DNA from: an uncultured Emergencia sp.
GTDB taxonomy: Bacteria > Bacillota > Clostridia > Peptostreptococcales > Anaerovoracaceae
Direction of reading: 5' to 3'
Assembly (NCBI GenBank): GCA_937997955.1
Contig: CALLDR010000041.1
Span: 1-64,000, forward strand
DNA length: 64,000 nt
The notes beneath the pieces are model-generated. The model saw nothing but the letters and a program-made list of their open reading frames with translations. It did no database searches and had not been told where the DNA came from. Made by a program: the position numbers and the translations under genes. Shown here piece by piece: positions 41,619-50,441 of the stretch (positions within the stretch are counted from its first letter, which is position 1; each line of letters begins with the position of its first letter).

Positions 41619-42764
41619 TTATGCCAGCGCCTGTTCAAGATCCGCGATCAGATCCTCCACGCTTTCGATGCCTACCGAAAGGCGCAGAAAGGTGTCCGTG
41701 ATCCCCAGCGCCTCCCGAACGTCCACGGGCACGTCCCCGTGGGTCTGGAGCATCGGATAGGTGATCAGAGACTCCACCCCGCCAAGGCTCTCCGCGTAGG
41801 AGATCAGCCTGACCCGGCTCAGCACATCTCTGGCGGTCTGCGCCGTATCGGTCCGAAAGGAGATCATACCGCCGAAGCCGCTGGCCTGTCTTTTCTGTAT
41901 CTCATGGCCGGGATGCTCGTGAAGACCGATGTAGTACACCTGACTGACTTTTTGATGCTGCTTCAGCCACCGGGCGATGGTCAAAGCGTTCCTTTGCTGG
42001 CATTCCATGCGGACCGCCAGAGTTTTGATGCTGCGGAGCATGAGAAAGCTGTCAAAGGGCGCAAGGCATGATCCCACGCTCTTGTACAGATATCGAATCC
42101 GCTCCGCCAGCTCCTTTCGGGCGGCGCATACAAAGCCCGCCAGCACGTCGTTGTGCCCGCCGAGAAATTTGGTTCCGCTGTGGATCACCAGGTCCGCGCC
42201 CAGGGCGATAGGCGTCTGCAGATAGGGCGACAAAAACGTATTGTCCACGATCAGGAGCAGATGATGTTCTTCGGCCAGTCTCTTCATTTCCGCCAGATCG
42301 GTCACCCGCATCGTCGGATTGCTGGGCGTTTCGATGTAGAGCGCCCGGGTTCGCGGTGTAACAGCCGCGGCTGCCGCCTCCGCATCTGACGTGTCCACAT
42401 AGGTAAACGAGAAGCCCCGTCTCTCCTCCATCTGCTGAAACATGCGGACGGACCCTCCGTAAAGGTCGTTGGTACAGACAAAATGAGAGCCGGGCTCAAA
42501 AAGCTCCATGCACAGGGATACGGCCGCCATGCCGGAGGAACAGGCGACAGTATCCGCCGCCCCCTCCAGGGAGGACATGACGTGTTCCAGCTCACTTCTG
42601 GTCGGATTGCTTTCCCGCGAATAATCGTAGCCGGTGGAATGACCGATTCCGGGATGGGCGAAGGTGGCGGATTGAAAGATCGGCGTCGTAATGGCGCCAA
42701 AGGGACGATTGTCATCTGAACGACATTCGCCGTGGATACATCTGGTTTTCAGGTCATACTTCAT
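41619..42764 (-). CDS. Cys/Met-metabolism PLP enzyme (cystathionine gamma-synthase/lyase type)
   Basis: A 381-residue enzyme of the trans-sulfuration family: RCIHGECRSDD at the start, YSRESNPTRSELE, SGMAAVSL, SNPTMRVTD, and SGTKFLGGHNDVLAG with the PLP lysine. It could be a gamma-synthase (MetB) or gamma-lyase; motif reading alone does not separate them. Pairing with a MalY/PatB gene downstream favours a synthase making cystathionine. GAGAGGAAAC precedes the ATG, and no S-box or T-box leader was seen upstream. Confidence 0.88.
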   Translation of the reverse strand: MKYDLKTRCIHGECRSDDNRPFGAITTPIFQSATFAHPGIGHSTGYDYSRESNPTRSELEHVMSSLEGAADTVACSSGMAAVSLCMELFEPGSHFVCTNDLYGGSVRMFQQMEERRGFSFTYVDTSDAEAAAAAVTPRTRALYIETPSNPTMRVTDLAEMKRLAEEHHLLLIVDNTFLSPYLQTPIALGADLVIHSGTKFLGGHNDVLAGFVCAARKELAERIRYLYKSVGSCLAPFDSFLMLRSIKTLAVRMECQQRNALTIARWLKQHQKVSQVYYIGLHEHPGHEIQKRQASGFGGMISFRTDTAQTARDVLSRVRLISYAESLGGVESLITYPMLQTHGDVPVDVREALGITDTFLRLSVGIESVEDLIADLEQALA

Positions 42765-42907
42765 GTAAAAGTTTCCTCTCTTTCGTTAGACGGTCAATGG
42801 AAAAAATATCTTTATAAATACCATTAAACCGGCAGGTTATATATGATTATAATATCAGACGGGTCACTTGTCAATGCGTCAAAACCGGGAAAAGACGCCA
42901 AGAGACA

Positions 42908-42950
42908 AAGAGAGACCGCCCGTCGGCAGACGGAAAGCGCAGTCTCTCTT
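42908..42950 (-). terminator. Terminator after the MATE gene
   Basis: Nine-base arms (AAGAGAGAC and GTCTCTCTT) enclose an inner CCGTC/GACGG stem. The T-rich end lies on the minus strand after the MATE stop codon. Confidence 0.65.
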
Positions 42951-43015
42951 GGATTATGTTCTGAATATGTTTTTTACTCTAATATATGCCGCCCACGCCG
43001 CGAAGCCGCCGGCTT

Positions 43016-44404
43016 CTACAGCTGTCTGGCCACCGCCTGTTCCCGCAGCTTTTTCCTTGCGATAAAGAAGGTGACAATATGTCCAGAAAGGGTGACAATC
43101 CACGTAACGGGATAAGTCAGGAACAGCATTTCCACCGTGTGAAAGGCCGGCATCTGGAAGATGGTCATGATCCAGAAGACCCGCAGGCCGCATACGCCGA
43201 CCAAAGTGACGATCATCGGTATGATGGAGTAACCCATGCCCCGCAGCGCGCCTACCATGACGTCCATGGCGCCGCCCAGGGCGTACGTCATCGCGATGAT
43301 CCGCAGACGCTCCATGCCGGCGTCGATGACGATATCGCTGGAGGTATAGATGCCCAGCAGCTGCCGTCCGAAGAGCACAGCCAGGCCGCCCATGACCAGC
43401 CCTACGATGACGACGCACATCTCGCCTCTTCCCAAAATCTTGTCGATCCGCTTGATCCTCTTCGCGCCCACGTTCTGGCTGGTAAAGGAGATGGTCGCCT
43501 GATAGAAGGCGTTCATGGCAAAGTAGATGAAGCCCTCTATGTTGGCCGCCGCCGAGCTTCCCGCTACCACCGTCGCGCCGAAGGAGTTGACGGAAGCCTG
43601 CACCAGTACATTGGTCAGTGAGAAGATCAGTCCCTGTACGCCGGCAGGCAGTCCGATGCGCAGAATGGCCATGACCTTATCGCCGTGGAGCCTGAGACGG
43701 CGCAGATCCAGGCGGATATCGCTTTGTTCTCTCATCAGGCACAGTAAAACCAGGACAGCGGAGATCCACTGAGAGATCGCCGTAGCCGCGCCGACGCCCG
43801 CCACGTCCATCTGCAGGGAGATGACAAAGAACAGGTTGAGCGCCACGTTGATGCATCCGGAAAAGGCCAGATAATACAGGGGCCTTCTGGTGTCTCCCAC
43901 AGCACGCAGAATGGCCCCGCCAAAGTTGTACACCATCATGCCGGTCATTCCGAGGAAGTAGATGCGCAGATACTCCGTGGCCAGAGGCAGCACCTCGTCC
44001 GGCGTGCCCATCCAGATCAGGAAATACCTGGACAGCACGACGCCTATAGCCGTGAGGAGCAAGCCGCTGATCAGGCTCAGGGCCATGGTCGTATGCACCG
44101 TGTCAGACAGCTCCCTTTGCCTGCGTCCGCCAAAATACCGCGCCACCACTACGTTGGCGCCGACAGAAAGCCCGATGAACAGGTTTGTCAGCAGAGAGAT
44201 CAAAGCCGTATTAGAGCCTACCGCCGCCAGGGAATTATCCCCCGCGAACCGGCCCACCACGATGATATCCGCCGCGTTGAACAAAAGCTGCAGAATGCTG
44301 GAAAGCATCAGCGGCAGCGAAAACTTGAGCATCTTCAGGAGCACGGGGCCCCGCACCATATCTATCTCAAAACTCTTTCTCGTTTTTTTCTGTTCATTTC
44401 CCAT
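43016..44404 (-). CDS. MATE-family efflux transporter
   Basis: The 462-residue protein has twelve predicted helices in two homologous halves. It begins in the usual MATE way (DMVRGPVLLKMLKFSLPLMLSSILQLLFNAADIIVVGRF) seen across residues 19-57, with the GR-F segment after helix 2. MATE pumps export cationic drugs or toxins in exchange for Na+ or H+. GGGAGGG lies before the ATG. It is transcribed alone between terminators. Confidence 0.93.
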   Translation of the reverse strand: MGNEQKKTRKSFEIDMVRGPVLLKMLKFSLPLMLSSILQLLFNAADIIVVGRFAGDNSLAAVGSNTALISLLTNLFIGLSVGANVVVARYFGGRRQRELSDTVHTTMALSLISGLLLTAIGVVLSRYFLIWMGTPDEVLPLATEYLRIYFLGMTGMMVYNFGGAILRAVGDTRRPLYYLAFSGCINVALNLFFVISLQMDVAGVGAATAISQWISAVLVLLCLMREQSDIRLDLRRLRLHGDKVMAILRIGLPAGVQGLIFSLTNVLVQASVNSFGATVVAGSSAAANIEGFIYFAMNAFYQATISFTSQNVGAKRIKRIDKILGRGEMCVVIVGLVMGGLAVLFGRQLLGIYTSSDIVIDAGMERLRIIAMTYALGGAMDVMVGALRGMGYSIIPMIVTLVGVCGLRVFWIMTIFQMPAFHTVEMLFLTYPVTWIVTLSGHIVTFFIARKKLREQAVARQL

Positions 44405-44708
44405 AATTCGACCCTCCCATCAGCTATTCATTGTATACCTTTAGAGGGGCAGATGCAAGAGGGGCAAATGTTTTTACTTTGTTCCTTTTTCCGGGCAAGG
44501 GTTTTCCCGATAAAAATCTGCCTTTTCCTTTTCCGCGCGGCATGTCCGTTTTCGTTATACCAGGCGTTCTTCTCTTTGATGTAACTCTTTGATATGGTCC
44601 GTTCATTTGATATCTCCGCAAAAAGGACAGACCCTGCGGCCTGTCCTTCCCATGTCTTTCACGTTATCTGTTTCTCTTTTGCGGGAAACATCGCTTCGTC
44701 AGATTCCG
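44405..44708. other. Intergenic region with a terminator
   Basis: This 304-base gap holds a hairpin at 44623-44648 (arms AAGGACAG and CTGTCCTT, followed by T on the minus strand) that ends the methyltransferase transcript. Near 44440 AGAGGGGCA is repeated, and TTTGATGT/TTTGATAT boxes recur near 44576, 44588 and 44606. No gene is apparent. Confidence 0.6.
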
Positions 44709-45614
44709 TTATTCAGCTTTTCCTGTTATGATCCACGGCGCCGGCTGCAGCTCAAAGGCGTTTTTCGCCCCCAGCTTGGATACGGACACCTGAATGACCT
44801 CAGCCTCTTTGATGCCGTACTTCTCAAAGGTCGCCTGCATGTTGCCCGCCACGGAGAAGTCCAGGGTATAGACTACGATGTTGATGTTCGGGTTCAGATT
44901 CATCAGGCACTGGATCTCCTGTTCCATGCTGGCAGACGCCGCGATGAAAGCGATGGCAGGCACCGGACAGGCTTTCATGGTCTCCTCGTCCACGTGGTCG
45001 ATGACGGTCATGTTCCGCAGGTCGAAGTAGTCGATGTTTTCCTCCATGGCTTCCCTCTCCTGCTTGTTGTACTCTACAGCGATGACCGTTCCCTCGTTGG
45101 CCAGGAACGCGGATTCGATGGCGATGCTCTCTCCGCCGATGACGCAGACCGTATCCTCCCGGCCGATGTGCATCTTGTTCAGAATGATGGTCCGGATCTC
45201 GCTTCCCAGACGGCGGGAAGAAGCCCCCTTGCGGAAGTTCAGGTTGTCCAGTCCGCTCTTGTAGGTGTTGCGGGCATTCTGATTGACCACCAGCATGCCG
45301 GCGGAGGCGTTGATGCCCCGGTTGATCATGTCGCTGACCTTATCGTGCTTGATCTCGCCTACAGGCTCGGAACCCTCGTTGTACCAGACCTCGCAGTCGC
45401 CCAGTCCGGCGTTCCACATATGGTAAAAGATCTCCTCGTCTCCGGCTTCCATAAAGGCCAATACCGCCTTATGGGATTCCACCGTGGGGATCAGATTCTT
45501 ATTTCTCTTGGTAATATCCATCATCTTGATCTGTTCCAGGTCGATCGGAGAATTCTCCGCAAAATACTGGAGCCAGGATAAGATAATATCATTGGTAAAA
45601 AGCTGTTCTTTCAT
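44709..45614 (-). CDS. CbiT-like SAM-dependent methyltransferase
   Basis: The 301-residue protein has an N-terminal helical part of about 110 residues that I do not recognise. A class I methyltransferase fold follows, like precorrin-6B C15-methyltransferase (CbiT): VCVIGGESIAIESAFLANEG, VIAVEYNKQE, AIAFIAAS and a final NAFELQPAPWIITG. In CbiT the glycine loop normally reads GGGSG; here it is IGGES, so SAM binding may be altered. No other cobalamin biosynthesis genes are close, so a role in corrin methylation is uncertain. The ATG at 45614 is chosen on homology start and GGGAGG upstream. Confidence 0.7.
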   Translation of the reverse strand: MKEQLFTNDIILSWLQYFAENSPIDLEQIKMMDITKRNKNLIPTVESHKAVLAFMEAGDEEIFYHMWNAGLGDCEVWYNEGSEPVGEIKHDKVSDMINRGINASAGMLVVNQNARNTYKSGLDNLNFRKGASSRRLGSEIRTIILNKMHIGREDTVCVIGGESIAIESAFLANEGTVIAVEYNKQEREAMEENIDYFDLRNMTVIDHVDEETMKACPVPAIAFIAASASMEQEIQCLMNLNPNINIVVYTLDFSVAGNMQATFEKYGIKEAEVIQVSVSKLGAKNAFELQPAPWIITGKAE

Positions 45615-45734
45615 AACGCTTGCCTCCCTTCGGCATCTCTGTCGTTTTTCGTAGATTTCATATATATGTATTATACAATTTTTGCGGCGGATTTGCCATA
45701 GGGAATTGTCATTATCCCAGGGTCCGGTTCCTGA

Positions 45735-45763
45735 TTGCAAAGAACTGCCTTTCGTGATATGAT
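45735..45763 (+). promoter_or_regulatory. Promoter of ABM-like gene 2
   Basis: TTGCAA, a 17-base spacer and TATGAT, about 55 bases before the start codon. Confidence 0.6.
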
Positions 45764-45820
45764 AGATGCATCAAAGCAAAATCAAAATTAACGAAAACAC
45801 AGAGACGGGAGGACTGCGTC

Positions 45821-46120
45821 ATGACCAATTTTTATGTAACCTATATCCTGGACAGCCGCGAGGACAGGGACGCGTTTTTTGCGGACATCAAAGCCTGCGG
45901 CGTTATGGAAGCGTCGAGAAAGGAAGACGGCTGCATCCGCTACAGCTACTATTACCCGGCAGAGACCGAAAACCAGATCTTCTTATGGGAACAGTGGGAG
46001 AGCCGGGAGGCCCAGAAGGCCCATACCCAGCAGCCCCATTTCAAAGCGCTGGGAGAGCTGAAGGAGAAGTATCACATGGAGACGGAGATTCAGATCGAGG
46101 ATCAGGTCGTGGAGAAATAA
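45821..46120 (+). CDS. Small ABM-fold monooxygenase-like protein 2
   Basis: A 99-residue protein with the same layout as the last gene of the GRE2 operon: FYVTYILDSREDRDAFF, RYSYYYPAETENQIFLWEQW and EKYHMETEIQI. The shared Y-Y-Y-F-W pattern and length show that the two are paralogues. This copy stands alone with its own promoter and terminator. Reaction unknown; ABM proteins can be quinol oxidases or simple stress proteins. Confidence 0.7.
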   Translation: MTNFYVTYILDSREDRDAFFADIKACGVMEASRKEDGCIRYSYYYPAETENQIFLWEQWESREAQKAHTQQPHFKALGELKEKYHMETEIQIEDQVVEK

Positions 46121-46135
46121 GCGAAATAATAAAAC

Positions 46136-46168
46136 AGGCCGGCAGACGTATTGCTGCTGGCCTTTTTG
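46136..46168 (+). terminator. Terminator of ABM-like gene 2
   Basis: Ten-base arms AGGCCGGCAG and CTGCTGGCCT (one G-T pair) are followed by TTTTT. Confidence 0.8.
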
Positions 46169-46220
46169 ATGTCTGAAAAGCGTCACATCCACAGACGATG
46201 GTCCGCCCATGAAGCGAAAG

Positions 46221-48434
46221 CTACTGCCGGTTGTCCTTCAGGCTCTCCACCATGTCCACCCGCGCCGCTTTTCTCCGGACCAAGGCCAGAGAGACAAAGT
46301 AGCACACGCTGACGATGACGATGGTCAGCCCTATGCTGGCCGGCGTCACGATGGTCGGTATGAGCATGCCTTCCATTTCAGCAAAGGACGCGAAATAGAA
46401 TCTGATGGCCAGGTACGCGGCCAGAATCCCCGCCGCGATGCCCGCCGGCAGCAAAACGTGGTTGGCGCTCAGCACCATCTGATTGATCTCCTTATCCCGG
46501 TATCCCAGGACCTTCAGCATGGAGATGTTCAGCCGGTTCTCCGTAACCATCATGTTGACCGCCACATAGACGGCCGCGATGCAGATGATCCCGCCGATGA
46601 TGATCAGGGTATAGATGATGACGCCCATTTCGTTCATCATGGTCTTCATCTGGTCGTCGATGGAGGTGTCATTGATCTCCCGGGCGACGAGGGACTGATC
46701 GATGTCCACGCTCCCCCTGGAGAGGATCCCGTTGTACTGATCCGCGTCGATGTCCAGCAGCTCGCCGACGGCTTCTCTGGAGCCGATCAGATATTTCTGC
46801 ATATCCGTCTGGACGATGCCCTCGATGGTCACCTGATATTCCTCCAGGGTGATCCCGTTTACAAAGGTGAAGGTGTCCCCTGCCTCTATATCATAGATGT
46901 GCGCCATCAGATTGCTGATATACCAGCCCTCGTCCAGATCTGCCCTGCCGTCGTCGGTTTTCAGGTTCAGCGTACTGTTGTCCGCATCAGCGCCGACCAT
47001 GGTAAAAGAGCTTCCGTCATGCTCAAAGCTGGCCATCAGAAGAGGCTCGCCATCCTCCGGCTCGCCCTGCAGGAAGGTGTTCAGCACGTACTGCTTCGCA
47101 TAGTCTCCCGACTGCTCCCTGTAAGCGTCCGGCAATCCGTTGACAGCGTCGACGGTCATAAACGCGAACATGGTGATGAAGGCGCCGAGAAAGATGCCCA
47201 GCAGCACTACAAAGCTCCTTCCCGGATTGGCGAGAAGCGACCGGAAGGCGAATTTCGTCCGGATCTTTTTCTTTTTATCGATCCACAGCTTCTTCGTCTT
47301 TTTACTGTCCGCGCCTGCCCCGTTGAGCAAAAGAACGGTATCCCTCTTCAAAAGCCTGCCGGTGGCCCTTGCCGCTGACAGAGCGTACATCAAAGTAGGT
47401 ATCACGATAGCCGCTGCCGCCGATAGAGGCGACAGGGAAAATTCAATGTGCAGCGGCTCATAATCCGCCAGGCCCATCTCCCCGTAAGGCTGGGCAAATA
47501 CGCTGGTGACCGCTACGGTCAGAACGCCGCCCAGAAGTCCCGGTATCATGCCCATGATCACGTAATGCATCACAAGGGCCTTTTTCCTGTAGCCCAAGGC
47601 AGACAGCGTGCCGATCATCTTCTGCTCGTCCTGCACCTTTCTGCGGATGATGATGCTGATCAAAGCCACCGTGACCAGAGAGACGGCAACCAGAAGCACC
47701 CAGGAGCACAGCAAAAACAGCTGGGCCTGATCCTCCACCATGGTGATGCGCAGGTTTTCCTCCGCGCTGACGTACTCTCCCGTCATGTAATCTTCGTAAA
47801 TTTTCTTCCGAAAGTCATCTTGGTTGTCCTTATGGAAGACCACCATGTACCGGCAGCCGCCCGCGTTCAGACTGTCAAAGACGTCGTCCGACACGTAGGA
47901 CAGCAGGAAGGTGGTATCGTTCTTATAGTTGGAGTCCAGATCTTCCAGCATGTAGAGATAGTCCGGCCTTTGGAAAAATCCGCATACGCGGTAGTCCTTC
48001 CCGTCCACCGAAAAGCTGTCTCCGATGGAGATGTCATGGTTCACGCTGAACCCCTCCGACAAAAGGATCTCGTCCTCGGCTTCGATATCCCTGCCCGCCG
48101 TGATCTCCGGCAGGTTGATCTCTTTGTTCCTGCTGAAGACCCGGACGGTGTAATCCTCGTCCTCTATATTGATATACCGCTGGGCCTCTAATTCCACGTC
48201 AAAGTCCTTCTCCAGGCGTTCCATGTCCTTCTCCGAGATGGGCTGATACGTGGTAAAGGAAGCGTCCTCCACGTTGTGCTCACTGAGAAAAACCTCCCCG
48301 AAATCCATGATGCCGCTTCCCGCGATATTCATGACAAAGAACATAACAATGGAAACGATGGTCAGCACCGTAGAAGCTATGTAAAACGACAGGTTTTCTT
48401 TTATGTTCCGCTTATAGCGCCGATTGAGTCTCAT
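46221..48434 (-). CDS. FtsX-type ABC transporter permease
   Basis: The 737-residue permease has an N-terminal helix, a large extracellular MacB-like periplasmic domain (about 45-245), three helices, then a second FtsX unit with another extracellular region (about 455-600) and three final helices. This duplicated layout is typical of MacB/YtrF-like exporters that work mechanically rather than as channels. The ATG at 48434 lies 13 bases after the ATPase gene. Target unknown: antimicrobial peptide, lipid or lipoprotein handling are possible. Confidence 0.85.
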   Translation of the reverse strand: MRLNRRYKRNIKENLSFYIASTVLTIVSIVMFFVMNIAGSGIMDFGEVFLSEHNVEDASFTTYQPISEKDMERLEKDFDVELEAQRYINIEDEDYTVRVFSRNKEINLPEITAGRDIEAEDEILLSEGFSVNHDISIGDSFSVDGKDYRVCGFFQRPDYLYMLEDLDSNYKNDTTFLLSYVSDDVFDSLNAGGCRYMVVFHKDNQDDFRKKIYEDYMTGEYVSAEENLRITMVEDQAQLFLLCSWVLLVAVSLVTVALISIIIRRKVQDEQKMIGTLSALGYRKKALVMHYVIMGMIPGLLGGVLTVAVTSVFAQPYGEMGLADYEPLHIEFSLSPLSAAAAIVIPTLMYALSAARATGRLLKRDTVLLLNGAGADSKKTKKLWIDKKKKIRTKFAFRSLLANPGRSFVVLLGIFLGAFITMFAFMTVDAVNGLPDAYREQSGDYAKQYVLNTFLQGEPEDGEPLLMASFEHDGSSFTMVGADADNSTLNLKTDDGRADLDEGWYISNLMAHIYDIEAGDTFTFVNGITLEEYQVTIEGIVQTDMQKYLIGSREAVGELLDIDADQYNGILSRGSVDIDQSLVAREINDTSIDDQMKTMMNEMGVIIYTLIIIGGIICIAAVYVAVNMMVTENRLNISMLKVLGYRDKEINQMVLSANHVLLPAGIAAGILAAYLAIRFYFASFAEMEGMLIPTIVTPASIGLTIVIVSVCYFVSLALVRRKAARVDMVESLKDNRQ

Positions 48435-48447
48435 CACGTTATCCCTC

Positions 48448-49146
48448 CTACAGCGCCAGGTCCTGCGCCCGCAGCTTCTTCTGGTTTTCCTCGTCAGCGG
48501 CGATCCTGCCGTCCTTGATGCGGACCACATGGTCCGCCATATCCGCGATAGCCTCGTTGTGGGTGATGATCACGATGGTGGTTCCGAACTGCCTGTTTAC
48601 CTTTTCGATAAATTCCAGCACCTGCCGGGAGGATTTGGTGTCCAGAGCGCCGGTCAGCTCGTCGCACAGCAGCAGCTTGGGATTCTTGATCAAAGCTCTC
48701 CCAATGGCCACTCTCTGCTGCTGCCCGCCGGACAGCTCCTTGGGAAAACGCCTTCTGTACATTTCGATATCCAGGGCCTTCAGCACCTCTTCTATATCCA
48801 GCGGATGCTCCGATATGTCGGAAACCACTTCGATGTTCTCCTCCACGGTCAAATCCGGAATCAGGTTGTAGAACTGGAAGACAAAGCCTACTTCCTCCCG
48901 GCGGTAATCCGTCAGTTCCTTCTTTCCCGCCTGACTGATGTTCCTCCCCGCCACGGACAGGCTGCCGCCGTCCAGGGAATCCAAGCCTCCGATCATGTTC
49001 AAAAGGGTGCTCTTTCCTGAGCCGGAAGGTCCCAGGATCACGTAGATCTTGCCCTCCTCTATGGACAGGTTGGCCCCGTCCAACGCGAATACAGCCGTTT
49101 CTCCCGCGCCGTACTGCTTTCTTCCATCTTTCAGCTGTATAAACAT
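48448..49146 (-). CDS. LolD/MacB-type ABC transporter ATPase
   Basis: The 232-residue ATPase carries Walker A GPSGSGKST, Q-loop FQFYNLIPDLT, signature LSGGQQQRVAIGRAL, Walker B LLLCDELTGALD and the switch His in ITHNEA. It belongs to the LolD/MacB class that serves FtsX-type permeases, and its permease follows 13 bases later. Walker B has CDELT where CDEPT is usual. Transcription starts at a near-consensus promoter overlapped by a DtxR-type operator, so the exporter is probably metal-regulated. Confidence 0.92.
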   Translation of the reverse strand: MFIQLKDGRKQYGAGETAVFALDGANLSIEEGKIYVILGPSGSGKSTLLNMIGGLDSLDGGSLSVAGRNISQAGKKELTDYRREEVGFVFQFYNLIPDLTVEENIEVVSDISEHPLDIEEVLKALDIEMYRRRFPKELSGGQQQRVAIGRALIKNPKLLLCDELTGALDTKSSRQVLEFIEKVNRQFGTTIVIITHNEAIADMADHVVRIKDGRIAADEENQKKLRAQDLAL

Positions 49147-49269
49147 ATTTCGTTTCCTCCGCTTTGATAATATGAAAATCCGCTGCGAAACAGGCTCCTG
49201 GGCCGGAAATCGTCAGCGTTGGTCAGTGTTATTGGTGTTTGCCAGCGTTTTCATCGTTTGTCACCGCCG

Positions 49270-49285
49270 GTTAGGTTTAACTAAC
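49270..49285. promoter_or_regulatory. DtxR-type operator GTTAG-N6-CTAAC at the ABC promoter
   Basis: GTTAGGTTTAACTAAC starts four bases from the -10 box on the leftward strand and so covers the start site. Its arms equal those of the site at 40128-40143. Confidence 0.65.
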
Positions 49286-49288
49286 TCA

Positions 49289-49317
49289 ATTCTATCACTC
49301 ATCTTTTGTTGTGTCAA
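49289..49317 (-). promoter_or_regulatory. Promoter of the ABC ATPase/FtsX operon
   Basis: Read leftward: TTGACA (49317-49312), a 17-base spacer and TAGAAT (49294-49289), a strong sigma-70 promoter. The 356-base gap between the two divergent ABC systems holds this promoter and its operator; no clear promoter for the rightward genes was found. Confidence 0.75.
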
Positions 49318-49502
49318 TGTCCGCGGCTAAAACTTTTCGACCCCTCTGCCAGTTTTTTCTTCACCTGTTCCACAAGTTCCATCACCAAACCCACGCCAGA
49401 ACCATACACGAACGCCTCTAAACTTTTTCCTTTCCGCTATATTTCATTCACCGGCGTCGTGTACTCTTTCTTTGATATTCTACATGCAGAGGAGGAATCT
49501 TA

Positions 49503-50441
49503 TTGATCGAAGTAAAACAACTTGTCAAGCGGTACGGCAGCCATACCGCTTTGAACGGCATATCCTTCTCCCTGGAACAGGGAAAGATATACGGCTTCCT
49601 TGGACCCAACGGAGCCGGCAAGACCACGACCATGAACATTCTGACCGGTTATCTGGCCTCAACCTCCGGCCAGGTGACCGTAGGCGGCTGCGACATTCTC
49701 AGGGAACCGGAGGCCGCCAAGGCTTCCATCGGCTACCTGCCCGACGTGCCCCCGGTCTACCCCGACATGACCGTCCGCGAGTATCTCAGCTTCGCCGCGG
49801 CTCTGAAGGCCCTTCCTAAGGACACCCGGCAGGAGCAGTGCCGCGATCTGATGGACCGCCTGAACCTTACCGACGTGTCAGACCGCCTCATCGCCAATCT
49901 GTCAAAGGGTTTCCGGCAGAGGGTCGGCCTTGCCCAGGCGCTGCTCGGTTATCCTGAGACCATCATACTGGACGAACCCATGGTAGGGCTGGATCCCCAG
50001 CAGATCATCGAAATGCGCCAGCTGATACGGAGTCTGGCGGAGGGCCATACCGTGATCCTCAGTTCCCACATCCTCAGCGAGGTTCAGGAGCTGTGCGACT
50101 ACCTTCTGATTATCTCCGGCGGAGAGCTTGTGGCAAAGGGCACGCCGAAGAATCTGGAAAGAAGGTTCTGCGGCAGGGGAAAGATTCACGTGGAGGCGGA
50201 GGGAGACAGAGGCCAGATAGAGGCGGTGATCGACAGCCTTTCCGGAATCGAAAGCGTCCAGATCACCGAGGAAGGTGAGACATATCATCTGCAGATTGAG
50301 CCGGAAGAGGACGCGGAGCTTCGCCGGGACATCTTTAAGGCCTTCGCGGAACGCGGCCTGACGCTGCTGTCTCTGTATCAGGATAAACCGTCCCTGGAAG
50401 AAATGTACCTGAAGCTGGTTCAGAAAGGAGAGGAACAATGA
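49503..50441 (+). CDS. ABC transporter ATPase, GldA-like
   Basis: The 312-residue ATPase has Walker A GPNGAGKTT, signature LSKGFRQRVGLAQALLG, Walker B IILDEPMVGLDP and SSHILSEVQELCD, the form found in ABC-2 export systems. A TTG at 49503 after GAGGAGGAATC is the start. The next gene overlaps its stop codon. The four-gene set (ATPase, ABC-2 permease, GldG-like, DUF4340) is widespread and often annotated as gliding-motility-like, though in Bacillota it probably exports something to the cell surface. Confidence 0.9.
   Translation: MIEVKQLVKRYGSHTALNGISFSLEQGKIYGFLGPNGAGKTTTMNILTGYLASTSGQVTVGGCDILREPEAAKASIGYLPDVPPVYPDMTVREYLSFAAALKALPKDTRQEQCRDLMDRLNLTDVSDRLIANLSKGFRQRVGLAQALLGYPETIILDEPMVGLDPQQIIEMRQLIRSLAEGHTVILSSHILSEVQELCDYLLIISGGELVAKGTPKNLERRFCGRGKIHVEAEGDRGQIEAVIDSLSGIESVQITEEGETYHLQIEPEEDAELRRDIFKAFAERGLTLLSLYQDKPSLEEMYLKLVQKGEEQ

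Noticed and set aside
42765..43015. S-box or T-box leader for the sulfur-amino-acid genes
   Set aside because: No recognisable riboswitch core or antiterminator was seen; the only clear structure is the MATE gene terminator.
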